Assembly (NCBI GenBank): GCA_020635675.1
Contig: JACJZJ010000006.1
Location: forward strand, 1-64,000
DNA: 64,000 bases
Direction of reading: 5' to 3'
Source: Flavobacteriales bacterium
Lineage (GTDB): Bacteria; Bacteroidota; Bacteroidia; Flavobacteriales_F; PHOS-HE28
The notes under the pieces are model-generated. The model had not been told where the DNA came from. It did no database searches and worked only from the letters and a program-made list of their open reading frames with translations. The position numbers and the translations under genes are program-made. Below are positions 24,306 through 32,066 of the stretch, one piece after another. Position 1 is the stretch's first letter. Each line of letters begins with the position of its first letter.

Positions 24306-25534
24306 GGTCGGTAATGCAAAGGGAGGTGAATGGTGAAGGTCGTGCCTTCGTCCGGGCGGCTGGTGAACGCAATGGTACCGTTCATCAGCTCCAAGTAGCG
24401 TTTCACGATGTGCAGACCAAGGCCGGTGCCTTGGATGGTCACGGCGTTGGCGGCGCGGAAGAACCGTTCGAAAAGGTGGGCCTGGTCCTCTTGCGGAACG
24501 CCCATGCCCCGGTCCCGGACCTCGATCCCCAATTCGCCGCCCTCCACCCAGGTGAGCAGGTCGATCGGACGGTGCTCGGGCGAATACTTCATGGCGTTGT
24601 TGAGCAGATTGCGCAGCACGTTCGCGAGCATCTGCTTGTCCTGGTGAAGGTTCCGCTCTTCGCCGGTATGGTGGTAGGTGAGTTCCTGACCCGGTTTGGC
24701 CAAGTCCCGCAATTCCTCGATCAATTCGATGCAGAGGTGAACGATGTCGAAGTCCGAAGGCGTGCAGCGGACCTGTCCTTGCTCCAGTTTTTCCTGCGAC
24801 AGCAGATCGTTCAGCATGGAAGTAAGCTCGCGCACCTTGCCTCGGATCTTGGTGACGTGGCGATCGACGTTGTCCTTTGAAGCACCGTCGTTGTAGCGGG
24901 CGATGAGGTCCACGGAGCTCAGGATGGTGCTCAGCGGCGTGCGGAATTCATGCGAGGCCATGGAGACGAACCGCGATTTCAGGGCGTTCAGTTCCTTTTC
25001 CTTTTCAAGTGCCTCCCGCAAGCTGGCCTCAGCACGACGCAATTCCACTGTGCGCCGTTCCACGCGTTCCTCCAGGTCCGCGTTCGTGCGCTGCAGTTCC
25101 TTTTCCGCCTCTCGGCGCAGGGTGATGTCGGTGACCAGTCCCATCACGTACCGCGTTCCGTTCTGTTCGAAATGGTTGAGGCTGACCTCCACGGGGAACG
25201 ACGTGCCGTCCTTCCGGATGGCCATCAGATCACGGCCCGAGCCCATGGGGCGGGCCGATGGATGCGCGCCGTAGGAACGGCGGTGACCATCGTGGGCCTT
25301 GCGCAGGTCCGTCGGGACCAACATCTCGATGGATCCACCCAGCAGGTCATGCTCGGCATAGCCGAACAACTCCAGCAATCGTGGGTTCACCAGGATGATC
25401 GTGCCGCCGCCATCCACCACGATCAATCCCTCCGCGGCGGACCGGAACATCAATTCGCAAATGCGGGCGATGTCGTGCTCGGCGAAGGTGGCGGCCATGC
25501 GCTTGGCTTCACCGGCCGAAGATAACCGGCTCAT
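24302..25534 (-). CDS. PAS-domain sensor histidine kinase
   Basis: A 410-residue soluble kinase with no membrane segment. A PAS domain (about 22-145) includes AEGLIVVDGGGTIILVN and a PAC-type end GLVTDITLRREAEKEL. It is followed by a coiled linker, a HisKA domain with phospho-acceptor His195 (ASHEFRTPL) and an ATPase domain with NLLNNAMKYSPEH, DRGMGVPQED and GTGLGLHIVKRYLEL. It overlaps the cupin gene upstream and the REC-CRP gene downstream by 4 bases each, giving a tightly coupled trio. Confidence 0.95.
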   Translation of the reverse strand: MSRLSSAGEAKRMAATFAEHDIARICELMFRSAAEGLIVVDGGGTIILVNPRLLELFGYAEHDLLGGSIEMLVPTDLRKAHDGHRRSYGAHPSARPMGSGRDLMAIRKDGTSFPVEVSLNHFEQNGTRYVMGLVTDITLRREAEKELQRTNADLEERVERRTVELRRAEASLREALEKEKELNALKSRFVSMASHEFRTPLSTILSSVDLIARYNDGASKDNVDRHVTKIRGKVRELTSMLNDLLSQEKLEQGQVRCTPSDFDIVHLCIELIEELRDLAKPGQELTYHHTGEERNLHQDKQMLANVLRNLLNNAMKYSPEHRPIDLLTWVEGGELGIEVRDRGMGVPQEDQAHLFERFFRAANAVTIQGTGLGLHIVKRYLELMNGTIAFTSRPDEGTTFTIHLPLHYRP

Positions 25535-26067
25535 CTTGGGCTGCGCTCGCGGTCCGTGCCCCGAAGTGCCCGACTGGCACTGGCGCCCGACCGTTCATCG
25601 TAGATCTTCCACTTCTTAAGGGGGGCGGCGTACAGGTTCAGCGTCATCGCCCGATCGGCGTTGGCATTGAAGTAGCGATGGATGCTGTGTCCCGGGCGCA
25701 AATGACTGACCGTGCCCGGGGCGATGGAGCGGCTCCGGGTGCGGCGCAGGACCTGTTCGTTCGACACGGTGAACCGCTCTTCCGTGAGGATGCCCGCGAT
25801 CGGCCTTACCCATGCCTCCGCAACGTCGTAATCGTGTATGGAAGTGGCCTGGCCGGGACCGAAGCAGATCAGCATCAGTTCGAAGTCCGACGTGCGGAGC
25901 AACGGGTTCCGGGTGTAGTGCTTTTCGTTCCAGGTCGCATAGGGAAGAAGCTCCTCCGGCAGCAGGTCCGCCTCACGGAAGACCTCACCGAGGTCGCGCT
26001 TTCTCCGCACGGCGCGAAGAGCTGCGACCACCCGATCAAGGCCGGCGGTGCTGCTCCGGCCTTTCAT
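25531..26067 (-). CDS. Cysteine-dioxygenase-like cupin with altered metal site
   Basis: A 178-residue cupin resembling type I cysteine dioxygenase: YATWNEKHYTRNPLLRTSDFELMLICFGPGQ aligns with the family (key parts YTRN, DFEL, GPGQ). The first cupin motif reads H78-D-Y80-D where true enzymes have HDH or HGH, so the second iron-ligand histidine is replaced by tyrosine. The likely third ligand, His130 (SIHRYFN), is kept. The cysteine of the Cys-Tyr crosslink region is also not kept (AWVR). It may be a thiol-related sensor or an altered enzyme. It overlaps the PAS kinase gene by 4 bases and is the first gene of the operon. Confidence 0.75.
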   Translation of the reverse strand: MKGRSSTAGLDRVVAALRAVRRKRDLGEVFREADLLPEELLPYATWNEKHYTRNPLLRTSDFELMLICFGPGQATSIHDYDVAEAWVRPIAGILTEERFTVSNEQVLRRTRSRSIAPGTVSHLRPGHSIHRYFNANADRAMTLNLYAAPLKKWKIYDERSGASASRALRGTDRERSPR

Positions 26068-26090
26068 GGGTGCACGGCGTTCATGACCAC

Positions 26091-26098
26091 GAACCTAC
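26091..26098 (-). promoter_or_regulatory. Variant -7 box (TAGGTTCG) of the cupin-kinase operon
   Basis: TAnnTTCG variant on the minus strand, 23 bases before the cupin start at 26067. Confidence 0.4.
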
Positions 26099-26276
26099 CG
26101 GGTGCCGAGGCCCTCCGGCATGACCAGTGTCAGCATTGGCGGCGGATGGCCGGGAGCCGGGCCGGTATGTCCGTCCACCGATCGGGCAAATCGCCGGCCG
26201 GAACAGCAGGGATCGGGATCGGGAGCTGCTGGTCCGTGAGGATCTCGCAACTTTCAGGCGCAAACCAAATGACCCC

Positions 26277-26873
26277 ATGAACATGCAACGTTCGCTCACC
26301 CTCGCGCTGGCGCTCGCGGTCGCCGGTATGGCCAGCGCCCAGAAAATGAAAGTGGTCCAGGGAAGCTTTGATGCCCTGAAGGGGCAGAAGAAGGTCGACC
26401 TGGTCTTTACTTACGACAACATGAAGGTCGGCAAGTACGATGAGCCGGAATATATCAGCAAGAAGACCAAGGAGTACAACGAGAAGGAACCAGGGAAGGG
26501 CGATACCTGGGCGAAGAGCTGGGTCAGTGACCGCGGATCGCGGTTCGAGCCCAAGTTCGAGGTGCTCTTCAACGACGGTGGCAAGATCCAAGGCTCGCGT
26601 GGGAACGAAGACGCCCAGTACCAGCTGAAGGTCCATACCACCTTCACCGAGCCCGGGTTCAACGTCGGCGTCATGCGCAGGGATGCCAGCATCAACGCGG
26701 ATGTGTACCTCGTGGAGAGATCGTCCGGCAAGGAACTGGGCAAGATGACGGTCGTTGGAGTGCCTGGCGGCCAGTTCGGCGGCTATGATTTCGACTCCGG
26801 CTCTCGCCTGACAGAGAGCTACGCCAAGCTTGGGAAGGAACTGCGCAAGTGGCTGGACAAGAAACTGAAGTGA
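26277..26873 (+). CDS. Exported hypothetical protein
   Basis: A 198-residue exported protein with a signal peptide (about 1-21, ending ASAQ). The mature part is rich in Lys and aromatic residues, with GSFDALKGQKKVDLVFTYDN, a KSWVSDRGSRFEPKF stretch and a Gly-rich VPGGQFGGYDFD segment near the end. I know similar proteins only as uncharacterised Bacteroidota proteins. It is monocistronic, followed by a hairpin terminator. The start at 26277 was chosen because it opens the signal peptide. Confidence 0.75.
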   Translation: MNMQRSLTLALALAVAGMASAQKMKVVQGSFDALKGQKKVDLVFTYDNMKVGKYDEPEYISKKTKEYNEKEPGKGDTWAKSWVSDRGSRFEPKFEVLFNDGGKIQGSRGNEDAQYQLKVHTTFTEPGFNVGVMRRDASINADVYLVERSSGKELGKMTVVGVPGGQFGGYDFDSGSRLTESYAKLGKELRKWLDKKLK

Positions 26874-26902
26874 TCACCCGCCCCGATCCGTTCGGGTGTT
26901 TG

Positions 26903-26930
26903 AAGGGTCGGCCGGGTGCCGACCCTTCTT
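26903..26930. terminator. Hairpin terminator between convergent genes
   Basis: AAGGGTCGGC (26903-26912) pairs perfectly with GCCGACCCTT (26918-26927) around a five-base loop and is followed by CTTGTT on the plus strand. It lies between the convergent hypothetical gene and thioredoxin and may serve both. Confidence 0.7.
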
Positions 26931-26931
26931 G

Positions 26932-27234
26932 TTACTGAGCGGTGTGCGTCCGGACGGCTTCGAGGATGGTACCTGCGGGCACCACGCCGCTCGTTCTCCA
27001 GACCACCTTCCCTCCGGAAAAGAGCAGCAACGTGGGCACTCCTCTCACCTGGTACTGCCGGGCCATCTGTGGGTTGCGGTCGACGTCCACCTTGAGGACG
27101 CGCATTCTTCCGGTCGTGGCGCGGGCGACCTCCTCGATGATCGGTGCCAGTGCCTTGCAGGGCCCGCACCACGTGGCATGCATGTCCACCAGCACGGGCA
27201 GAGGACCGTTGAGGATCTCCTGGAAACGGCTCAT
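26932..27234 (-). CDS. trxA: Thioredoxin
   Basis: A 100-residue cytoplasmic thioredoxin with the active-site motif ATWCGPCKALAP (Cys23 and Cys26), KVDVDRNPQMARQY and the cis-proline loop RGVPTLLLF. Length is typical. It lies 31 bases after the coiled-coil hypothetical gene. Confidence 0.95.
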   Translation of the reverse strand: MSRFQEILNGPLPVLVDMHATWCGPCKALAPIIEEVARATTGRMRVLKVDVDRNPQMARQYQVRGVPTLLLFSGGKVVWRTSGVVPAGTILEAVRTHTAQ

Positions 27235-27265
27235 GATGGCGATCCTGCGCGGCCTTGGACCCGGG

Positions 27266-27667
27266 TCACATCCACTTCGCCAGCCACTGCTGGAACTCGT
27301 TCTTCAACTCGTGATAGAGCCGCTCGAACGTCTCCATCCGATCCCGCAGTTCCGTGTGGTCCCCGAAAAGCCGATGATCGATCGCGGTCGGCCGATCGAT
27401 GCTTTCCTTCTCCAGGAAGTTCTCGTGCTGCTTGATGTCATGGCGCAACTCGTCGATCACTTCGCGCTGCCGGATGTACTGGTTCTGGAAGTGCTCCACG
27501 TTGGCCAGGACCTCCGTATGCGTGTTGCGCTTCACGATGTCCTCCAGCCGGTGTTCGAAGATGGAGATCTCGTCCTTGTAGAACTGCAGCCGATTGATCC
27601 ACAAGCGATGGTCGAAGTGCAGGTCGTTGATATGTTTCGGCTGCGCGGGTTTGGTGGCGGTGCTCAT
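27266..27667 (-). CDS. Conserved helical hypothetical protein
   Basis: A 133-residue, mostly helical soluble protein rich in His, Glu and aromatic residues, with HINDLHFDHRLWINRLQFYK and FEHRLEDIVKRN, likely forming a long helical hairpin or coiled coil. No named family. The start at 27667 (MSTATKP) was preferred over an upstream ATG that runs into low-complexity sequence. It lies between the citrate synthase terminator and trxA. Confidence 0.7.
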   Translation of the reverse strand: MSTATKPAQPKHINDLHFDHRLWINRLQFYKDEISIFEHRLEDIVKRNTHTEVLANVEHFQNQYIRQREVIDELRHDIKQHENFLEKESIDRPTAIDHRLFGDHTELRDRMETFERLYHELKNEFQQWLAKWM

Positions 27668-27713
27668 GTCGGATGGATTGGATCGGAAATTAGGCCTCAC
27701 CGGAGGCATTGGC

Positions 27714-27734
27714 AAAAAAACGCCCCTTGGGCGT
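27714..27734 (-). terminator. Rho-independent terminator of citrate synthase
   Basis: On the minus strand ACGCCC and GGGCGT pair around a three-base loop and are followed by seven T residues. It lies 38 bases after the citrate synthase stop codon. Confidence 0.85.
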
Positions 27735-27772
27735 CGGTCGGCCTGAGCCAGGTCATAAAAGTTCTGAACGGC

Positions 27773-29062
27773 CTATTGCCGGTCCTTCACCGGAACGTAG
27801 TCGCGGCGTGTGGCACCGGTGTAGATCTGGCGCGGACGGCCGATGGGCTCCTTGTTCTCCACCATTTCCTTCCATTGGGCGATCCAGCCCGGTAGACGGC
27901 CCAGGGCGAACATCACGGTGAACATCCGTGTGGGGATGCCGATGGCCCTGTAAATGATCCCGCTGTAGAAGTCGACGTTCGGATAGAGCTTGCGCTCGAT
28001 GAAATAATCGTCCTTCAGCGCGATCTCCTCCAGTTGTTTGGCGATGTCCAGGACCGGGTCCTTGACGCCCATCTTTTGCAGCACATCGTCCGCGGACTTC
28101 TTGATGATCTTGGCCCGCGGATCGAAGTTCTTGTACACCCGGTGGCCGAATCCGAAGAGGCGGAACGGGTCGTTCTTGTCCTTCGCCTTGTTCACCCACT
28201 TGTCCAGGTCGCCACCATCGTTCCGGATGGTCTCGAGCATCTCGATCACCTCCTGGTTCGCACCGCCATGGAGCGGTCCCCAGAGCGCGGCGATCCCCGC
28301 ACTGACCGCACTGTAAAGGTTCGCCTGACTGCTCCCCACGATGCGCACGGTGCTGGCGCTGCAGTTCTGTTCGTGGTCCGCGTGCAGGATCAGCAGTTTG
28401 TTCAGGGCGTCCGCCACCACCGGATCGGCGTGGTACTCCTCGGTGGGCAGACCGAACATCATGTAGAGGAAGTTCTCGATGTAGCCCAGCTTGTTGTTGG
28501 GGTACATGTACGGATGTCCGATGTTGTTCTTGTACGAGATCGCAGCGAGCGTGGGCATCTTGGCGATCAGCCGGTAGATGGTGCGTTCCACATCGCGCAT
28601 GGGGCGGTGCGGGTCCTGGCTCTTCGGGTAGAAGGTGCTCAGGGAGTTGACCATCGCGGCCAGGATGCCCATGGGGTGGGCGTTGCTGGGGAAGAACTCG
28701 AAGAACCGCTTCATGTCCTCGTGGACCAGCGAATGATACCGGATGTTGCCCTCGAACTCCTCCAACTGCTTCTTGTTGGGCAGTTCACCGTACAGCAACA
28801 GGTAGGCGACCTCGAGGAAACTTGCCTTTTCGGCGAGTTGCTCGATGGGGTATCCCCGGTAATGGAGGATGCCTTGTTCCCCGTCGAGGAAGGTGATCGC
28901 ACTGGTGGTGGCCCCGGTGTTCTTGTAACCGAGGTCCAGGGTGATGTACCCGCTCTGCTCGCGCAACTTGCCGATGTCGATCGCCTTCTCGCCCTCGCTC
29001 CCCGTCACGATGGGGAGTTCGTACGTCTTGCCTTCCAGGGTGATCTTCGCCGTTTCGCTCAT
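27773..29062 (-). CDS. gltA: Citrate synthase
   Basis: A 429-residue type II citrate synthase of the usual length. It condenses oxaloacetate and acetyl-CoA at the entry of the TCA cycle. Active-site segments are all present: LHADHEQNCSASTVRIVGS (catalytic His), PLHGGANQEV (second His) and GFGHRVYKNFDPRA (His and substrate arginine). The N-terminus starts with AKITLEGKTYELPIV, as in this family. It is monocistronic and followed by a clear terminator. Confidence 0.97.
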   Translation of the reverse strand: MSETAKITLEGKTYELPIVTGSEGEKAIDIGKLREQSGYITLDLGYKNTGATTSAITFLDGEQGILHYRGYPIEQLAEKASFLEVAYLLLYGELPNKKQLEEFEGNIRYHSLVHEDMKRFFEFFPSNAHPMGILAAMVNSLSTFYPKSQDPHRPMRDVERTIYRLIAKMPTLAAISYKNNIGHPYMYPNNKLGYIENFLYMMFGLPTEEYHADPVVADALNKLLILHADHEQNCSASTVRIVGSSQANLYSAVSAGIAALWGPLHGGANQEVIEMLETIRNDGGDLDKWVNKAKDKNDPFRLFGFGHRVYKNFDPRAKIIKKSADDVLQKMGVKDPVLDIAKQLEEIALKDDYFIERKLYPNVDFYSGIIYRAIGIPTRMFTVMFALGRLPGWIAQWKEMVENKEPIGRPRQIYTGATRRDYVPVKDRQ

Positions 29063-29193
29063 TGCCTTGCAGGAAAAATAGGGGAATGCGGAATTGCGGC
29101 GCTAAGTTAGAAAAGAAGGTATCCGGCCCGTGATGCATCGGCGATAGGGATAGCCGCACCGGGCAGGTCGGCCGTCCACGGACGACACGGCCC

Positions 29194-29218
29194 GAAAAGC
29201 GAAAGGGCACCCTTTCGG
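29194..29218 (-). terminator. Hairpin terminator of the Spy-like gene
   Basis: CGAAAGGG and CCCTTTCG pair around a two-base loop, and on the minus strand the stem is followed by CTTTTC. It lies 29 bases after the stop codon of the Spy-like gene. Confidence 0.65.
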
Positions 29219-29245
29219 ACGCCCTTCCCTGCCGCACCGCGGATC

Positions 29246-29659
29246 TCATTCCTTGTGCTCCGGACGTTCCATCGGTGTGGCGCCCTTCCGACGTTCGGCC
29301 TTTCGCTGCTCACGCAGGGCCATCAGCTTCTCGAACTGCTCCGGCGTGAGCACGTTCCTCAATTCCGCATCGCGTTCCTGTGCCGCGGTGCGCATCCCGG
29401 TGCGTCGTTCCTCCGCCTGGCCTTCCCGCATCACCTTCATCCGCTCCTCGAACTTCAGGTCGATCGCCTTGACCTTGCCGGCCTGTTCGTCCGTCAGCCC
29501 GAGTGCGTCCGTCATGTGTTGTGTCCGGCGTTCGGCACGGGTCTCCGGGTCGGTCGGTGCATGCCGGTGATGGGGAGGTGCGTCCTGTCCGAACGCGACA
29601 CTGCTGCCGATCAGCGCGATGCCCATCGCGATGGAGGTGATCACTTGTTTCTTCATCAT
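29246..29659 (-). CDS. Spy/CpxP-like LTxxQ-motif periplasmic protein
   Basis: A 137-residue exported protein with a signal peptide (about 1-25, ending AFGQ) and a highly charged helical body. LTDEQ (LGLTDEQAGKVKAIDLKF) and LTPEQ (NVLTPEQFEKLMAL) are the twin LTxxQ motifs of Spy and CpxP. Such proteins are envelope chaperones or stress adaptors. The C-terminus is strongly basic (REQRKAERRKGATP). Confidence 0.85.
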   Translation of the reverse strand: MMKKQVITSIAMGIALIGSSVAFGQDAPPHHRHAPTDPETRAERRTQHMTDALGLTDEQAGKVKAIDLKFEERMKVMREGQAEERRTGMRTAAQERDAELRNVLTPEQFEKLMALREQRKAERRKGATPMERPEHKE

Positions 29660-29747
29660 CGTTCCGTTCCAATTGATTGCTGCTCATGGGACGCAAGGTC
29701 CGGGCCAGGGTTTAACCATTGGTGCATGGCGGTCGTAGCTTGCCTCG

Positions 29748-30857
29748 ATGAAGGATCCCGGCATCTGCGCCGCCTGCCTGCTGGTCGCCCTGTCCGCAGG
29801 GTCCCTCGCCGCGAAGGAATACGTGGTTCCCGCGGGCGATGTCGGACGCTATTTCGCCAGGCTGCCCGCTGACGCGACCTACCTCTCCTTTTCGGATGCG
29901 GCCACCTACACCAGCAACGGCGATATCGTGCTTCCCGCGGTGCCGCTGCTGGTGATCGATGGCAAGGGGTGCAAGCTCCAGCTCGGTCCGGGTTCCAACG
30001 GGTTCACCAGCGACATCACGGACCAGAAGCAGGCCACCGCGCGGGTCACCGGCCGCGTGGTGATCCGCGATTTCGCCATGATCCAGGGCGGCCGAAAGGC
30101 CATCGATCTGCAGGCCACCCTCGGCAGTGAGGTGCGCAATGTGAAGCTCGTGGGCCAGACGGAAGCCGCCATCGACCTTCGTTTCTGTCTGATGGCGCGC
30201 CTTGAACATGTGTTCGTGACGAACCCGATGGCACGCGGCATCGTGGTGCGGAACGGGGATTGGCCGGGCGCCACCGCCTTCAACAGCCAGAGCAACAGCA
30301 CCGTGCTGGAACAATGCCGCGTCTATGCGGCGAAGACCACCACCGATGCCTATACCGTGCTCAACAGCGGCGGTGTGTGCATGAACGCCTGCGTAAGCGA
30401 GGGTGCTCCCTGTGATCATGACCTGTTCCTTTCCGCCACGACGGATGGGGACGAGTCGCGGCCTGCCGGCAACACGGTGGTGAAGTCCTTCAGCCTGTCG
30501 GACCTCCACGTGGAACACGCAGCGCGTCTGGCCTCGATCTACGTGAACATGCCTTCAAAAGCCGCCGTATCCCTGAAGAACATCTATTGGAACGGCCCGC
30601 AGACGGCACCCGTGGTCCTCTACACCATGGGGCAGCTCCATCTTTCCGACATCGGGTGGTGGCATGACAGCTTTCGGATCGTGACGCGCATCAGTGCACC
30701 CCGGATCGTGGTGGACCGCTGCCACAGTGGTCTTTCCGTTGGGGAGCGTACGGAGCGGAACGATCGGCGCGCCGGCGTGCTGCGCCTGGACGATGCACTG
30801 CCGGGCAATACCCAGTTGAAACTGACCTACGTGGTGGTGCGGGACAAGGCGATGTGA
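29748..30857 (+). CDS. Exported right-handed beta-helix-like protein
   Basis: A 369-residue protein with a signal peptide (about 1-22) and from residue 60 onwards a repeating strand-turn pattern typical of a parallel beta-helix: LPAVPLLVIDGKGCKLQLG, RVVIRDFAMIQGG, EVRNVKLVGQTEAAIDLR, RLEHVFVTNPMARGIVV, and STVLEQCRVYAA. Such folds occur in polysaccharide lyases, tailspikes and surface adhesins, and no catalytic signature is visible to choose among them. Its last 31 bases overlap the end of the opposite-strand acetyltransferase gene. Confidence 0.7.
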   Translation: MKDPGICAACLLVALSAGSLAAKEYVVPAGDVGRYFARLPADATYLSFSDAATYTSNGDIVLPAVPLLVIDGKGCKLQLGPGSNGFTSDITDQKQATARVTGRVVIRDFAMIQGGRKAIDLQATLGSEVRNVKLVGQTEAAIDLRFCLMARLEHVFVTNPMARGIVVRNGDWPGATAFNSQSNSTVLEQCRVYAAKTTTDAYTVLNSGGVCMNACVSEGAPCDHDLFLSATTDGDESRPAGNTVVKSFSLSDLHVEHAARLASIYVNMPSKAAVSLKNIYWNGPQTAPVVLYTMGQLHLSDIGWWHDSFRIVTRISAPRIVVDRCHSGLSVGERTERNDRRAGVLRLDDALPGNTQLKLTYVVVRDKAM

Positions 30858-31435
30858 TCCGCACCGCGTCGGTCGGATGCGAGCATGCACCAGATCGCTG
30901 AATCATAGAACCGCCCGTTCCAGAAGTAGTTCTCCCGGATCAGCCCTTCGCGCCGGAAACCATGCTTCTCCAGCAAGCGGTTGGAAGGCCCGTTGTCCGG
31001 GTCGGTGATGGCCTCGATCCCGTGGAAGCCGATCGCTTCGAAACCGTGGCCGATCACCGCCTCCAACGCTTCGCCCATCAGCCCGCGGCCCCAATGGTCC
31101 GGGTGAAGAAGGTAGCCCACCTCACCCCGGAAATGCTGGGGTTGCACGCGGTAGTACCCGATGGTGCCCAGGAGCGGCCCGCCTTCCTCCAGCGTGAGGG
31201 CCCAACTGAGGCTGATTCCCGTGCGGTGTTGTTCCAGCACATCCCGGAGCATAGCCACCGCGTCCTCTTCCGTCGTGGTCCGTGGCCTGCCGATGTGACG
31301 CATCACACGCTCGTCCGATCGCAGTGCATGGAGCGCGGGCGCGTCGGCCAGCATCGGAGCACGCAACACCAGGCGTGCCGTGCGGAGCACGGGGAAGGGA
31401 TCGGACCGCAGGTCGGGTGGGGAGGGGGTCACCAT
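30827..31435 (-). CDS. GNAT-family N-acetyltransferase (RimJ/RimL type)
   Basis: A 202-residue cytoplasmic acetyltransferase. It shows TARLVLRAPMLADAPALHAL near the start, the acetyl-CoA loop region EVGYLLHPDHWGRGLMGEAL, and DPDNGPSNRLLEKHGFRREGL, the RimJ/RimL pattern for protein or small-molecule N-acetylation. The start at 31435 (MVTPSPPD) is preferred over one ten codons upstream. It converges with and slightly overlaps the beta-helix gene. Confidence 0.92.
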   Translation of the reverse strand: MVTPSPPDLRSDPFPVLRTARLVLRAPMLADAPALHALRSDERVMRHIGRPRTTTEEDAVAMLRDVLEQHRTGISLSWALTLEEGGPLLGTIGYYRVQPQHFRGEVGYLLHPDHWGRGLMGEALEAVIGHGFEAIGFHGIEAITDPDNGPSNRLLEKHGFRREGLIRENYFWNGRFYDSAIWCMLASDRRGADHIALSRTTT

Positions 31436-31500
31436 GCAAGCCACAATGCAGCAGGGCCGGAACAAGCCGGCCCCGGTCAGGAACGCGCTCCTCTCTGTTT

Positions 31501-31983
31501 TCAGTCCTCGTCGTCCGTGGCGCCCGGCGCTTCGAAAGCTCGGGATAAAAGGGTGCCGGCGGTGTCGAACACGAGATCGACCTCCTGACCGTTCGGGTCC
31601 TTCAATTCCACGGCGTAGTGCATCGTTCCGTCGGCCATGTCCATCCGTTCGGCATCCTTATGGGCATACTGCGCGAACCGATCGTCCAGGATCGAGCGGA
31701 CCGCCTGCGGCAGGGCCGCGCGTTCGATCTTGTGGGCGGAGTGCAGCCACTGGCCATCGGCCGTGAACACGGCCTCCAGCGCGCCGGCGGCGGCATCCTG
31801 GAACTCGACCGCATACGTTCCGTCATTGTCCATCTCCCAGGTGGCGTCCGAAGCATGGACGTACCGCTGGCCGAAGGCGTGGCGCACGGCCTCGGGCACG
31901 TCGGATGTGGCCATGTCCTGGGCGGACGCGGTGAAGAGGAGGATCGATCCCAGCAGGGTGGAAGGGGTGCGGAGCATGCTCAT
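31501..31983 (-). CDS. PepSY-like exported protein
   Basis: A 160-residue exported protein with signal peptide (about 1-21, ending TASAQ) and two tandem PepSY-like beta-alpha units: VRHAFGQRYVHASDATWEMD with YAVEFQDAAAG, then VRSILDDRFAQYAHKDAERM with YAVELKDPNGQEVDLVFD. Bacteroidota periplasmic proteins of this type are of unknown function. The start has two close ATG codons (31983 and 31977). Confidence 0.8.
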   Translation of the reverse strand: MSMLRTPSTLLGSILLFTASAQDMATSDVPEAVRHAFGQRYVHASDATWEMDNDGTYAVEFQDAAAGALEAVFTADGQWLHSAHKIERAALPQAVRSILDDRFAQYAHKDAERMDMADGTMHYAVELKDPNGQEVDLVFDTAGTLLSRAFEAPGATDDED

Positions 31984-32066
31984 GGTACTGTAGTTCGTGG
32001 TCGTTGCAGTGGACCCGTGCTGGGCCCGATATGCCTATTGACGCATAAAGATGGCGATTGGTCCGC

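Noticed and set aside
29748..30857. Prophage tailspike remnant
   Set aside because: The beta-helix protein has a signal peptide and no phage genes, integrase or attachment sites nearby.
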